The notes beneath the pieces are model-generated. The model saw only the letters and a list, made by a program, of their open reading frames with translations, was not told the DNA's origin and made no database searches. From Deltaproteobacteria bacterium (GTDB lineage: Bacteria > Desulfobacterota > Desulfomonilia > UBA1062): a DNA stretch of 55,223 nt. Positions within the stretch are counted from its first letter, which is position 1, and each line of letters starts with the position of its first letter. Shown piece by piece: positions 7,197-17,287 of this stretch. A program made the position numbers and the translations under genes. The stretch spans positions 1 to 55,223 of the forward strand of contig JAHDRW010000011.1 in assembly GCA_018433085.1 (NCBI GenBank). Reading direction: 5' to 3'.

Positions 7197-8451
7197 CAAG
7201 ATCCTCTCCGAGATCAACGCCCTGGCCGGGGCATTGAGGGGGCATACACTGCAGCATATCAGCTCCACCCGGATCGGCGGAGGAGTCGCGGAGATACTCA
7301 ATCGCATGATCCCCTGGACCACATCTCTGGGGATTCCCACCACCTGGGATGTCATTGACGGGAGGCAGGACTTCTTCGAGGTGACCAAGTCCATTCACAA
7401 TGCGCTGCAGGGATCGGACGTTGAGATATCGTGCTGCAACAAGGAGATTTATCTCGCTCATCTCGCGCATAATGCGGGCAAGATCGAGCCTGACGCCGAT
7501 GTGGTGATGGTGCACGATCCGCAGCCGGCCTTTCTCATCGAATATTTCCCCCACCGGCGCAAGTCCATGGTCTGGCGCTGCCATATCGATCTTTCCCGGC
7601 CCATGCCGGCCATATGGAGGTTCCTGCGTCCAGCGATCAACAAGTATGCCATGGCCGTGTTCCACATCCCCCATTTCGCGCAGAAAGACCTCACCATCCC
7701 CAAGGTGCTCATCAGCCCGTCCATCGATCCGCTCTCCGAGAAGAACCGGGAGCTCACCCAGGAAGAGATCACTCGTATTGTCGAGGGCTTCGGCATTGAC
7801 CGAGGCCGGCCCATCATCGTCCAGGTATCGCGGTTCGACCGGTTCAAGGACCCCATGGGCGTGATCGCGGCGTTCAGACAGGTCCGCAGGCACTTCGACT
7901 GCCAGCTCGTCCTCGCCGGAGGCGGCGCGACCGACGATCCGGAAGGGCCCATGGTCCAGGCCGAGGTCGAAGAGGCTGCAGCAGGAGACCCGGATATCTT
8001 TGTCCTCTTCCAGCCCACAGACCTGGAGGTCAATGCCCTGCAGCGGGCCGCAGACATTATTCTCCAGAAATCGACGAGGGAGGGTTTCGGCCTGACCGTC
8101 ACCGAGGGCATGTGGAAGGGCAAGCCCGTGATCGGCGGCGCAGTAGGAGGGATTCCCGCCCAGATCATCCACGGCGAGACCGGATATCTCGTCAATTCGC
8201 CCGAGGGGGCGGCCTATCGCATTCGTTATCTGTTGAGCCACCCTCACGCGGGCAGTGTCATGGGCGCCAGGGGGCGGGAGCATGTGCGATATAATTTCCT
8301 CATCACCCGCCATGTCCGGGACTATCTGCTCCTCATGCTCCACGTGATGCAAAACGAGAGCGAGCGGCCTGTCTTTATCGGAGGCGTCACCGGCAAGACA
8401 GGAAGACCCGGGGGCGGGGATATTGCGGCAAAGGCCGGCGAGAAGTCATGA
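7165..8451 (+). CDS. treT: TreT-like trehalose synthase (GT4)
   Basis: A 428-residue glycosyltransferase resembling trehalose glycosyltransferring synthase, which makes trehalose from an NDP-glucose and glucose reversibly. Characteristic segments are SSTRIGGGVAEILNRMIPW, WDVIDGRQDFFEVTKSIHNALQG, FHIPHFAQKDL and the catalytic-side STREGFGLTVTEGMWKGKPVIG. The first ATG is 7156, but ATG 7165 sits at a better distance from AGGCGG. It overlaps its neighbours at both ends. A kojibiose- or other glucoside-forming relative is an alternative. Confidence 0.8.
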   Translation: MIEKYRDIAPDKILSEINALAGALRGHTLQHISSTRIGGGVAEILNRMIPWTTSLGIPTTWDVIDGRQDFFEVTKSIHNALQGSDVEISCCNKEIYLAHLAHNAGKIEPDADVVMVHDPQPAFLIEYFPHRRKSMVWRCHIDLSRPMPAIWRFLRPAINKYAMAVFHIPHFAQKDLTIPKVLISPSIDPLSEKNRELTQEEITRIVEGFGIDRGRPIIVQVSRFDRFKDPMGVIAAFRQVRRHFDCQLVLAGGGATDDPEGPMVQAEVEEAAAGDPDIFVLFQPTDLEVNALQRAADIILQKSTREGFGLTVTEGMWKGKPVIGGAVGGIPAQIIHGETGYLVNSPEGAAYRIRYLLSHPHAGSVMGARGREHVRYNFLITRHVRDYLLLMLHVMQNESERPVFIGGVTGKTGRPGGGDIAAKAGEKS

Positions 8452-10625
8452 TGGCCGAAGATATCATCAATGTCTCGGGAGAGCACTATGTCCTGGCCAC
8501 CACGGCCCTGGCGGCGGAGCAGAACCGCATCGTCAAGCACGAAGGCACCTTTGCGGTGTTCGACACCCACGGGGACATCCGGTCACGGATCTTCAATACC
8601 CAGGGGCTGTTCCACAAGGGCACCCGCTATCTCTCCGAGTACCGGCTCTCCATCGAGGGGAGGAGGCCGCTCCTCCTGAGCTCGGACATCACCCGGGACA
8701 ATCATCTCATCACCATCGACCTCACCAACCCCGACCTGATCCTGGATGTAAAGCGGCAGATCCGGCGGGGCTCGATCCACATCTTCCGGTCCAAATTTCT
8801 CTGGCAGGGCCGCTGCTACGAGAAGTACCGGATAAGAAACTACGACCTGAACCCATTGTCATTCACCATCGCCATCACTATGGGCTCCGACTTTGCAGAC
8901 ATCTTCGAAGTCAGGGGAATGACGAGGGCCAAAAAGGGTGAGCACGGGGAGATCCTTGTCGGTGAAACCCTGATGGACATCCCCTACACGGGTCTGGACA
9001 AGATCTTCAGACGAACACGCATTGAGTTTTCCCGAAGACCGGATGCGGTCGAGCCGGGGAGGGCCGAGTTCTCTATCCAGCTTGGGGAGTACGAGGAGAT
9101 CGAGTTCGAAGTGGTCGTCTCCTGCCTGGAGAGGGAAGCGGCACAGGGGCAGACCGATTCATACATCCATGCCTACCGGGAATCCGCGAGGCTCTTTCGC
9201 GAGGCCAGAGGCCGTGAAAGCACGATCCGAACCTCAAATGAGGAATTCAACAATCTGGTGGAGCGCGCCGTTTCCGACCTGCGCATGCTGCTGAGCGAGG
9301 TGGACGGCGGCATTCTCTACCCGGATGCCGGCATACCCTGGTTCTGCACTCCTTTCGGCCGCGACGGCCTGATTACGGCCTGGGAGACCCTGTGGTTCAA
9401 TCCGGACATCTCCCGGGGCGTACTCGAATATCTAGCATCCAACCAGGCGCGAGAGGTCGCGGCAGAACAGGATGCCGAGCCCGGAAAGATCCTCCACGAG
9501 GAGCGCATGGGCGAGATGACCAACACCGGTGAGCTCCCCTTTTCAAAATACTACGGCAGCGCGGACGCCACGCCGTTGTTCGTCATCCTGGCAGGCGACT
9601 ATCTCCTCAGGACGGGAGATACGGAGTTCATCGAGATGCTCTGGCCCAGGATCAGAGAGGCGCTTGTCTGGATCGACACCTATGCCGACCCCGACGGCGA
9701 CGGATTCGTGGAGTATGCATGCATGAGCGCTCACGGCCTGCAGAATCAGGTGTGGAAGGATTCCTTCGATTCCGTGTTCCATGAAGACGGCAACCTTGCC
9801 GAGCCTCCCATTGCGGCCTGCGAGGTACAGGCGTACGTATTCGCCGCCAGGAAACAGGCCGCCTTTATCGGGAAGCGGCTGGGGCTGGAGAAGATAGCCG
9901 GTGATCTCCTGGAGCAGGCGGAGGATCTGAGGAAGCGCTTCGAGCTCACCTTCTGGGACGACGAGCTCCCGGGATACGTTCTGGCCCTGGACCGGGAAAA
10001 GAAGCCCTGCCGGGTGAGGGCCTCCAACATGGGGCACTGTCTCTTCGCAGGCATATCCTCACCGGACCGGGCCAGGATAGTCACCCAAGCACTCATGGAC
10101 GACACGTTCTTCAGCGGGTGGGGCGTGAGGACCCTGGCAAGGGGGCAGCCGCGGTATAATCCCATGTCCTATCACAACGGCTCCATCTGGCCCCACGACA
10201 ACGCCATCATTGCAGACGGCATGGCGCGCTACGGCTGGAAAGCGGAGGTGGGGCGGATTCTCGAGGCCATGTTCCACATGAGCCGCTTCACGGAGCTGGG
10301 CAGACTGCCCGAGCTATTCTGCGGCTTTCAGCGCAGACCTGATCAGGGGCCCACCCTCTACCCGGTTGCCTGCTCGCCTCAGGCATGGGCCAGCGCGAGC
10401 ATCTTTTCCCTGTTGAGGTCCTGTCTGGGACTGACTATTCGGGCAGCCTCGCGGGAGCTGCACTTCAGCAGGCCGTATCTGCCGGAATTTCTTGATTCCG
10501 TCCACATCAGCAACCTCGCCCTCGGCGACGGGACGATCGATTTCTCGGCCATACGCCATCACAACGACGTGAGCATCCAGGTGACGGAGAGGAAGGGAGA
10601 CATATCGGTTTCCATCAACAAGTGA
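8448..10625 (+). CDS. Glycogen debranching enzyme (amylo-alpha-1,6-glucosidase type)
   Basis: A 725-residue protein with the two-domain layout of bacterial GDE-type debranching enzymes. An N-terminal beta domain (about residues 15-270, FAVFDTHGDIRSRIFNTQGLF) is followed by an (alpha/alpha)6 barrel. The barrel shows GGILYPDAGIPWFCTPFGRDG, TGELPFSKYYGSADATPLF and YHNGSIWPHDNAIIADGM. It would remove alpha-1,6 branches from glycogen, or act on a related glucan. It begins in the ATGATG overlapping the treT stop. Together with treT and the GT4 it suggests interconversion of glucan and trehalose. Confidence 0.9.
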   Translation: MMAEDIINVSGEHYVLATTALAAEQNRIVKHEGTFAVFDTHGDIRSRIFNTQGLFHKGTRYLSEYRLSIEGRRPLLLSSDITRDNHLITIDLTNPDLILDVKRQIRRGSIHIFRSKFLWQGRCYEKYRIRNYDLNPLSFTIAITMGSDFADIFEVRGMTRAKKGEHGEILVGETLMDIPYTGLDKIFRRTRIEFSRRPDAVEPGRAEFSIQLGEYEEIEFEVVVSCLEREAAQGQTDSYIHAYRESARLFREARGRESTIRTSNEEFNNLVERAVSDLRMLLSEVDGGILYPDAGIPWFCTPFGRDGLITAWETLWFNPDISRGVLEYLASNQAREVAAEQDAEPGKILHEERMGEMTNTGELPFSKYYGSADATPLFVILAGDYLLRTGDTEFIEMLWPRIREALVWIDTYADPDGDGFVEYACMSAHGLQNQVWKDSFDSVFHEDGNLAEPPIAACEVQAYVFAARKQAAFIGKRLGLEKIAGDLLEQAEDLRKRFELTFWDDELPGYVLALDREKKPCRVRASNMGHCLFAGISSPDRARIVTQALMDDTFFSGWGVRTLARGQPRYNPMSYHNGSIWPHDNAIIADGMARYGWKAEVGRILEAMFHMSRFTELGRLPELFCGFQRRPDQGPTLYPVACSPQAWASASIFSLLRSCLGLTIRAASRELHFSRPYLPEFLDSVHISNLALGDGTIDFSAIRHHNDVSIQVTERKGDISVSINK

Positions 10626-10687
10626 TTCATTTTCGTGCACTTGCGGGGTGTTCTGCAAGTTTGCCGGGAAATCGCGGGCGGGAATCC

Positions 10688-12112
10688 TCAGAACCGGTTT
10701 CTTCCCAGGTTCGCACCCTGCCGGATGAGCTCCTCCTGCACCTCGCGCGCAGGGACCTCCCTGACAGACCGAGAAGAACGCGCCGCCAGTGCGGCGCAAG
10801 CGCCAGCCGCCTGGCCGGTGGCCATGCAGATGGGCATCACCCGGTAGGATGAATGGGCCTCGTGGCTTCCCGAGATGCACCTGCCGGCCACCAGGAGACT
10901 GTCGAAATCTTTAGGCAGCAGCGAGCGCAGGGGGATGTCGTATGATTCCCCGGGAGGGAGATACACCAGCACGGTGCCCTTGCCTTCCGGGTTGTGCAGG
11001 TCGACGGGATAGGTTCCCCGGGCGATGACATCGTCGAACTTCGCCGCACCGAGGATGTCTTCGGATGTGATCCGGTAGTCGCAGAGGATCCTCCTTGACT
11101 CCCTGACACCCACGGTGGCGCCGCTCTGGACCATGTAGGATTCTTCGAAGCCCGGCACGTATTTCTTCATGAACGCCGCGATCTTCCGATTCTGTCTCCG
11201 GCTTTCCATCTCGGCGCAGGTAAGATCCCACACATCGGTCCCCAGCACCTTGACGACCCGCGAACAGTTGAAGCTCAGCTCTTTTTCGTGCGGGGTTCCG
11301 AAAAAGAGGATGTCCTCGCGGGGCAGATCGAACCCTTCTTCTTTTTCGGCCTTTCTGATGAGGTCCCAGAGGCCGTGTACCCCCAGCCACTGGTCGGGGT
11401 GTTTCTTGACATATGCCCCAAACGCTGCCTTTCTGAACTCGGCCATTCGAAAATAGAGGGTCATGGGCTGCACCAGGCCGTCTTCCTCACGCCCCACCTC
11501 GAAGGGGGCGCCCGCCAGGGCGGCGATATCGCCGTCTCCGGTACAGTCGATGATCAGCCGCGCCGTGATCACCACAGGCCCTGACTTGGTCTCAAATACC
11601 ACCCCCCGGATACAGTCACCCTCGCGGAACACATCGCTGGCAAAGCAATGGAGGAGCAGCTGCACCCCGGCCTCGTCGATCATATCGTCGGCAACCGCCT
11701 TGAAGGCCTCAGGATCGAAGGGAACGGTATATGCGGTTTCCGGAGAAGGCGGGATGATCCCGCCGACCCGTACGAGGCGGGTGATAAGGTCTGCGAGAAC
11801 ACCCGAAATCACCGGGTCTCCGGGCCCGTGATCCGTAGGGAAGAAGGTGATTGCGCCGGGTGTCTCACGGCGATGATGCTGGGTGTAGTACGACACGAAC
11901 GGATTCACCAGGGCCGCGGTCGCATTCCCGCCGAGAAAGCCATACTGCTCGCACAGGATCACCTCGGCCCCTGCCCGTGCGGCTCCCAGGGCGGCTCCCA
12001 GCCCTGCGGGTCCGCCTCCGACCACGAGTATGTCCGTCTGGGCGGCCATCAGTGCCCGGCGGGGGGCAAGCATCACGATGGTCGCCTTCTCGGGCCGCTT
12101 CAACGGGGGCAT
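10688..12112 (-). CDS. FAD-dependent oxidoreductase (FAD_oxidored family)
   Basis: A 474-residue flavoprotein. The dinucleotide-binding motif DILVVGGGPAGLGAALGAARAG lies near residue 26. It is followed by CEQYGFLGGNATAALVNPF, a CTGDGDIAALAGAPFEVGRE segment, and a C-terminal SLLVAGRCISGSHEAHSSYRVMPICMATGQAAG typical of the PF12831-type family. The frame start at 12112 has AAGAGGGTG just upstream, although an internal Met (residue 22) would also fit. It faces the debranching gene convergently with about 60 bases between. The substrate is unknown. Confidence 0.8.
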   Translation of the reverse strand: MPPLKRPEKATIVMLAPRRALMAAQTDILVVGGGPAGLGAALGAARAGAEVILCEQYGFLGGNATAALVNPFVSYYTQHHRRETPGAITFFPTDHGPGDPVISGVLADLITRLVRVGGIIPPSPETAYTVPFDPEAFKAVADDMIDEAGVQLLLHCFASDVFREGDCIRGVVFETKSGPVVITARLIIDCTGDGDIAALAGAPFEVGREEDGLVQPMTLYFRMAEFRKAAFGAYVKKHPDQWLGVHGLWDLIRKAEKEEGFDLPREDILFFGTPHEKELSFNCSRVVKVLGTDVWDLTCAEMESRRQNRKIAAFMKKYVPGFEESYMVQSGATVGVRESRRILCDYRITSEDILGAAKFDDVIARGTYPVDLHNPEGKGTVLVYLPPGESYDIPLRSLLPKDFDSLLVAGRCISGSHEAHSSYRVMPICMATGQAAGACAALAARSSRSVREVPAREVQEELIRQGANLGRNRF

Positions 12113-12166
12113 GGGGCACCCTCTTGATTTTTCACAAGCTCTTTCACCGGGTTCACTCCGGAGTAT

Positions 12167-13309
12167 TCAGGCTATTTTCATGCCCTGCCCCTCCTTGAGA
12201 AGCCGGACCGCAATCTCGTTGGTCATGAGGGCGCGTTTCTTCATCTCCGGGATCATCCCCCTGATATGATTCCGGAGCTCTTCTTTGGTGTCCCAGAAGT
12301 GGTCGATGTAGGCGATCAGCCTTCCGGCGTTCACCAGATTCAGGGGAGGGGTTTCCATCTGAAGGTCCTTGAGGAAATTCAGTACCTTCGACGAATAGGG
12401 GAGCCCCAGGAAGGGGACCCCCTGCAATGCCGCGAAGATCAGGAAGTGCAGGCGCATCCCCACGGCGAAATCGAAATGCTGCATGATCTCCAGCAGCTGA
12501 CCCGGGGTATACTCCTCCCTGAGCACGGAGCATCGCTGGGGTCTGAGCGTCTTGGAGATAACCGCATGGGAGTGCTGCATATCCTGCTTTCCCCGCTCCA
12601 TGGGAACGAACACGATATTGGCGTCGAACCGGTCGATGATGAAATCAGCGGCATTGGCCAGAAGCGAATGGTAAAAATCCGGATCCATATCCGGGGCGGC
12701 CGGGCCCGGTTCCCGGACCGACATGCCTACCAGGATGTGCTTCCCGCTCATGTGTTCTTCTGCGAGGGTCCCGCCGTCGATGGGCTGTGGTGTGAGAAGC
12801 AGAGCAGGATCTGCGGTGACAACGATCTCTTTTTCCACCCCGGCCTCTTCCAGAATCCTTTTGGCCCCGCGCTCCCTGACGGTCACCGCCACGGCCCGGT
12901 TCAGCGCGTCTTGCACCATGTTCTGGGTGGAGCGGTCTTTCAGAGGGCCTGCGCTCACGGCATATACCATGACAGGCACCTCGAGCTCGTGGGCCACCAA
13001 GACTTCCCGGAGAAAGGTCTTGGCCTCCTGATCGAAAAGGATGCCTCCGCCGCCCAGGAGGAAGAGATCGAGGTTCCTGACTTCCTCGGCCACTTCGCTC
13101 TTTGTCATGTCCCTGACCGGGACCGCCCGTAAGAAGGGATATCGCCGGATGGTATCGCCGGGGTCTCGCGAGAACACGGTGATGTTCACAGGAACGGATT
13201 TTCTGAGCTGGTTTATGATGCACTCCAAGATGGCCTCGTCTCCCATGTTGAGGCCGCCGTAGGAGCCCGATATGCCGATGCGATAGGTTCGCTCGTTAAG
13301 GTCTGTCAT
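12167..13309 (-). CDS. Polysaccharide pyruvyl transferase family protein
   Basis: A 380-residue protein of the CsaB/WcaK-type family (PF04230). Near the N-terminus are GISGSYGGLNMGDEAILECI and DLFLLGGGGILFD. Later segments are GMRLHFLIFAALQGVPFLGLPYSSKV, the conserved HFLIFA region of the family, and a C-terminal helix. Members attach pyruvate ketals to cell-surface sugars using phosphoenolpyruvate. An AGGAGG site lies ten bases before the ATG. No surface polysaccharide genes surround it, so the acceptor is unknown. Confidence 0.85.
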   Translation of the reverse strand: MTDLNERTYRIGISGSYGGLNMGDEAILECIINQLRKSVPVNITVFSRDPGDTIRRYPFLRAVPVRDMTKSEVAEEVRNLDLFLLGGGGILFDQEAKTFLREVLVAHELEVPVMVYAVSAGPLKDRSTQNMVQDALNRAVAVTVRERGAKRILEEAGVEKEIVVTADPALLLTPQPIDGGTLAEEHMSGKHILVGMSVREPGPAAPDMDPDFYHSLLANAADFIIDRFDANIVFVPMERGKQDMQHSHAVISKTLRPQRCSVLREEYTPGQLLEIMQHFDFAVGMRLHFLIFAALQGVPFLGLPYSSKVLNFLKDLQMETPPLNLVNAGRLIAYIDHFWDTKEELRNHIRGMIPEMKKRALMTNEIAVRLLKEGQGMKIA

Positions 13310-13563
13310 GCCCCGTGTGCCTCCTATGCAGAAGTGGTCCCTCTCGTGATCCGGCTGCCTTCGGCGGTTGCCGTCAATCCGGGAAGATGGCGGTCAATGG
13401 GAGAGATTGCAGATGCCATGAAATGCAGGTGTGCATGGAAACGGCCCACAGAGTACCTCCATAAGAAATAGTGCAGGACGGGTGTCACAATTCAAGGTGA
13501 GGTTCATAAAGACCATGGGCCGGCGATTATCACAAGTTTCCGGGTGCCGGCATCTCTCATGCC

Positions 13564-13572
13564 TGGTATAAT
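13564..13572 (+). promoter_or_regulatory. Extended -10 promoter for the monooxygenase-fold gene
   Basis: TGGTATAAT at 13564-13572 is a perfect extended -10 element with no clear -35. Transcription would start near 13579, giving a short leader that carries the AGGAGG of the next gene. Confidence 0.5.
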
Positions 13573-13606
13573 GCGAAAAAACCCATGTATGGCGAGGAGG
13601 AATGGA

Positions 13607-13912
13607 ATGCTTACCGTTGTTGCGGTCATGAAGGCTGCTCAGGGCAGGGAAAAGGAGATGGAAGAGGCGATCGGGGCTCTGGTGACAGAGGTGCAGGCCG
13701 AGGAGGGCACCTTGGTCTATGCGGTGCACCGCGGCCGCAAGGAGCCGGGGAAATTTCTCTTCTACGAGAAGTACCGCGATAAGGACGCCTTCAAGGCGCA
13801 CGGGGTAACCCCTCACTTCGCGGAGTTCTTCGGGAAGATAGCCCCGCTGCTCGATGGAGAGCCTTCCATCGAGATCTACGAGGATTTCGTCTCCATCAGT
13901 CCCCGAGGCTGA
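13607..13912 (+). CDS. Antibiotic biosynthesis monooxygenase (ABM) fold protein
   Basis: A 101-residue dimeric alpha/beta ferredoxin-like protein of the ABM/YgiN type. It opens MLTVVAVMKAAQGREKEMEEAI and has the family core EEGTLVYAVHRGRKEPGKFLFYEKYRDKDAFKAH, then PHFAEFFGKIAPLL. The ATG at 13607 has AGGAGG six bases upstream, so the longer frame from 13544 is not used. Relatives act as quinol monooxygenases or heme or aldehyde handlers; the substrate cannot be predicted. It is a single gene with its own promoter. Confidence 0.8.
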   Translation: MLTVVAVMKAAQGREKEMEEAIGALVTEVQAEEGTLVYAVHRGRKEPGKFLFYEKYRDKDAFKAHGVTPHFAEFFGKIAPLLDGEPSIEIYEDFVSISPRG

Positions 13913-13947
13913 TGGAGGGAGGACCCTCACTCTCCCCCTGGTTGAGC

Positions 13948-13985
13948 GGGAGTATGGGGAGGACGGGGTTTCTCCCCATACTCCC
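13948..13985. terminator. Strong hairpin between convergent genes
   Basis: A perfect 14-bp stem: GGGAGTATGGGGAG (13948-13961) pairs with CTCCCCATACTCCC (13972-13985) across a ten-base loop. It sits between the stops of two convergent genes and is most likely a bidirectional transcription end or mRNA stabiliser. It lacks a clear T-run. Confidence 0.55.
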
Positions 13986-14004
13986 TGGTTGCCTTAGAAA
14001 AGGG

Positions 14005-16011
14005 CTACGGCGGTGTCATACCCCCGTGATTGAGGGCGCTCCTCGCCTCCTGCCGCGTTTCATAGATGTGGGGGGCGAGCTTGCGCTCCTTCAGGGCGTC
14101 CCCCAGCTTCATCCGCAGGAAGGTGTTGGTGGTATAGCGCGTGACACCCGTGTAAAACTTGTCCACGAGCCGCTTGACCATGTCGGTGTATTCGTCCACC
14201 AGTTCGGGCAGGATGTCGAAGTTGTCGTAGTTCACGATGGTATAGGTCTTTTTCCCTAGAGGGGAGAGAATCTCCGAGACTGCCTCTTCCACCTCGCGGA
14301 TGTCTTCCTTTGTTCTTATCTTGTAGCCCTCGAAGTTGACGAAAAAGAGTTCCTCATCCGGATCGAAGGTGAGGCGCTCCCGGAGCGAGAGGCCGAAGAT
14401 GTCTTCCTTGAGGTTCATGGGGCCTTCCCTGAATATCCTGGGGTCCATGAGCCTGGGCGGCTTCTTCATCACCGGGATGAACTCCATATGAGCCAGGATG
14501 TCCCGCTCGATGTCGACGCCCGGGGCCACCTCTACGAGTTCCATGCCGTCTTCTGTGAGCGTAAAGACGCAGCGTTCGGTGACATAGGAGACCGGCTGGC
14601 CCCTCATGACCGCGTAGCGGCCGCTGAAGGTGACCTGTTCCACATTCTGGAGAAATTTTTTCTGGGCGCCCTCGCATCGGATCTTCAGCAGCCCGTCTTT
14701 GACCGAAACCTTCAGGCCGTCTGTGGTGAAGGTACCCATGAACACCACCTTCCGGGCATTCTGGCTGATGTCGATGAACCCCCCTGCGCCTGCCAGCCTG
14801 CTGCCGAACCTGCTCACGTTCAGATTGCCCTGCGCGTCGGCCTGTGCAAGGCCGAGGAAGCAGCAGTCAAGGCCTCCGCCTCCGTAGAAGTCGAACTGGT
14901 AGGGCTGGTCGATGATGCAGTCAGCGTTCGCCGCTGCGCCGAAGCTCAATCCCCCTGCCGGCAGCCCGCCTATGATCCCGGGCTCTGCGGTGAGCGTGAT
15001 GTATTCGAGGATTTTCTCTTCATGCGCCACGCTTGATATGCCCTCGGGCATGCCGATGCCCAGGTTGATGACGCTGTTGCCCTTGAGCTCGAAGGCGGCC
15101 CTGCGGGCGATGATCTTTCGCGCGCACGTGTCCATGACCGGGAGCGAATCCATGGGCACCCGGATCTCGCCGCTGTAATAGGGATTGTACTGGACGTCGA
15201 AGGTCTGCCAGTGGTTCTCGGGTCGCGAGAGAACCACGCAGTCGACCAGGATGCCCGGGATCTTGACCTGCCGTGCATTGAGCGAGCCCCGGTCCGCGAT
15301 CCGCTCCACCTGGACGATGACGAATCCTCCCGAGTTCTTGGCCGCCATGGCGATAGAGAGCGTCTCCTGGGTCAGCGCCTCCTTTTCCATGGTGATGTTG
15401 CCGTCCGTGTCCGCGGTGGTGCCCCGCAGGATGGCCACGTTGATAGGGAAGGTCTTGTAGGCGAGGTAGTCCATGCCGTCGAAGCTCACCGTCTCCACCA
15501 GGTCTTCGCGGGTGATCTCGTTGATCTTGCCCCCGCCGAACCGGGGGTCCACATAGGTCCACATGCCGTTGGTCGTGAGCGTCCGGGGCTTGTGGGCCGC
15601 GATATCCCGGAACATGTGGGAGATAACGCCCTGGGGGAGGTTGTAGGCCTCGATCTTGTTTTCGATTGCCAGCCTGCCGAGCTTGGGTGCGAGGCCCCAG
15701 TGGCCCCCGACCACCCGCCTGACGAGGCCCTCGTGCCCGAAGTGGTTGAGCCCCCGCTCTTTGCCGTCCCCCTGGCCGGCCGCGTATACCAGGGTCAGGT
15801 CCCGGGGTTTGCCGGTTGCGAGGTAATATTCCTCGATCTTTATCAGGATCTCCTCGGGGACCCCGATGCTCACGAAGCCGCCGGTGGCGATGGTGTCCCC
15901 GTCCCGGATGGCCCGGACTGCATCCTCTGCGGACACGATCTTGCCCCTGCGCATCCGTGAGGGCGGCAGGGTGGAGAGCATCGGGTGGATACTGCCGCTT
16001 CTTGGTGTCAT
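14005..16011 (-). CDS. Acyl-CoA:acetate/3-ketoacid CoA-transferase, long form
   Basis: A 668-residue fused alpha-beta CoA-transferase of the YdiF/propionate CoA-transferase type (COG4670-like). The first half has the CoA-transferase alpha-subunit pattern ([30 protein letters not shown]). The second half has [12 protein letters not shown] and [14 protein letters not shown], where the Glu is the expected covalent CoA-carrying residue. About 100 C-terminal residues ([19 protein letters not shown] onward) exceed the usual length of about 530. The start at 16011 has AGGAGGT five bases upstream. It probably moves CoA between short-chain acids in fermentation. Confidence 0.88.
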   Translation of the reverse strand: MTPRSGSIHPMLSTLPPSRMRRGKIVSAEDAVRAIRDGDTIATGGFVSIGVPEEILIKIEEYYLATGKPRDLTLVYAAGQGDGKERGLNHFGHEGLVRRVVGGHWGLAPKLGRLAIENKIEAYNLPQGVISHMFRDIAAHKPRTLTTNGMWTYVDPRFGGGKINEITREDLVETVSFDGMDYLAYKTFPINVAILRGTTADTDGNITMEKEALTQETLSIAMAAKNSGGFVIVQVERIADRGSLNARQVKIPGILVDCVVLSRPENHWQTFDVQYNPYYSGEIRVPMDSLPVMDTCARKIIARRAAFELKGNSVINLGIGMPEGISSVAHEEKILEYITLTAEPGIIGGLPAGGLSFGAAANADCIIDQPYQFDFYGGGGLDCCFLGLAQADAQGNLNVSRFGSRLAGAGGFIDISQNARKVVFMGTFTTDGLKVSVKDGLLKIRCEGAQKKFLQNVEQVTFSGRYAVMRGQPVSYVTERCVFTLTEDGMELVEVAPGVDIERDILAHMEFIPVMKKPPRLMDPRIFREGPMNLKEDIFGLSLRERLTFDPDEELFFVNFEGYKIRTKEDIREVEEAVSEILSPLGKKTYTIVNYDNFDILPELVDEYTDMVKRLVDKFYTGVTRYTTNTFLRMKLGDALKERKLAPHIYETRQEARSALNHGGMTPP

Positions 16012-16261
16012 GGATACCTCCTGTTGCATGTATGGTATACCGGGATGATGATGGACGCTGTCTTCCTTTTGCCCCATTGCTTGCTTCATTCTTTTCCCCT
16101 TTGTCAAGGGGGGCTTGCACGGGGAGCGGTTCTTCCCCTGGAATCGGTCACTTGACCGTGAAAGAAAAGCCGGCAGAGTTTTTCCCCGGTGCAGGTGTCC
16201 GGCTCACCACAGGCGCCCGGTTCAGGGGTTCCCGGTGCGGAAGATGGGGCCGGGACCGTCC

Positions 16262-17086
16262 TTACCAGATCACGGCGGACAGGTAGCCCACGACCGATGA
16301 ATTGTCCCCGGAGATGTGGCCGGAATGGGCGTACTTGAGAACCCGGGAATGGGTGCGCGACAGGGTCTGTGCATACATGAGCGCCGTGAGAATGGGGCCG
16401 CCCCCGCACGCCTCGCTTTCGGACCGCTCCAGATCTCTGCCCAGTCCGTCGATATCGAACCGTTCGACGGCCCGGGCCACCCGGGCATCCATGACCTCGG
16501 CCCTGGCGGCGGGATGGAAGTGGGACAGATCCGAGCTCGCCACGATGAGGACATCGTCAGGGGCGTCGATCGAGCGGTGCAGGGCGCGGGCAAGCTCCCG
16601 GCAGGTATCCGGATCCTGCCGGCCCATGATCAGCGGGCAGAGCCTGAAATTTCCAAGCATGATTTGGAGAAAGGGGAGCTGGATTTCAAGGGCGTGTTCG
16701 GAATCGTGAGGCCGCGTGTCGTCCGTGAATATTCCGGACACGGCCATCAGCTTTTCGCAGAGGTCTTCGTCCACCTCCAGAGCCCCCAGGGGGGTCTCGA
16801 AGGCGCCCGATTTCCAGACGGAGACAAAGGGCAGATAGAACCGGTGCGAGGGGCTGATGACCACTACCGTGGAATACTCGTGTCCGGCGATCGCCTTGTA
16901 GGCGTGCGCCGCCACCTGCCCGGAATACATGTATCCCGCATGGGGGCTGACGATGGCGACGGGCTTTCGGGGGATTTCTCCGACGGCCGCCTGTTCGAGA
17001 AAACCTTCGATGTCCTGCCTCAGGGCTTCGGGATTGCCGGGATACCAGCTTCCGGCAATGACCGGCTTCCTGATATGCGTTTTCAT
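16262..17086 (-). CDS. amrB: AmmeMemoRadiSam system protein B (MEMO1 family)
   Basis: A 274-residue MEMO/LigB-like fold protein. Markers are the opening RKPVIAGSWYPGNPEALRQDI, then SPHAGYMYSGQVAAHAYKAI, SPSHRFYLPF and HALEIQLPFLQ, with VASSDLSHFHPA and the C-terminal ACGGGPILTALM. The family usually occurs with an AMMECR1 protein and a radical SAM protein; neither is nearby. The second ATG (17086) is used because it lies eight bases after AGGAGG. The physiological reaction in bacteria is not established here. Confidence 0.88.
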   Translation of the reverse strand: MKTHIRKPVIAGSWYPGNPEALRQDIEGFLEQAAVGEIPRKPVAIVSPHAGYMYSGQVAAHAYKAIAGHEYSTVVVISPSHRFYLPFVSVWKSGAFETPLGALEVDEDLCEKLMAVSGIFTDDTRPHDSEHALEIQLPFLQIMLGNFRLCPLIMGRQDPDTCRELARALHRSIDAPDDVLIVASSDLSHFHPAARAEVMDARVARAVERFDIDGLGRDLERSESEACGGGPILTALMYAQTLSRTHSRVLKYAHSGHISGDNSSVVGYLSAVIW

Positions 17087-17287
17087 GAGCATTTCCTCCT
17101 GTAGCCTGAGGAAGTGAAAGAACCCCCTGATCTCAGGACAGCGGGCCTGCCGCGCCGTTGCCCTTTTCCGCGCACGGCCGGAGCCGGTGCGGGTTGCCGG
17201 GCAGCCGCGACCATGACCCTTACCTTCTCAAAGGGATCCTCCCTCCTGAAAAAAACCAAGTACTGTTTTCGCCGATTTTTTTTAAGA

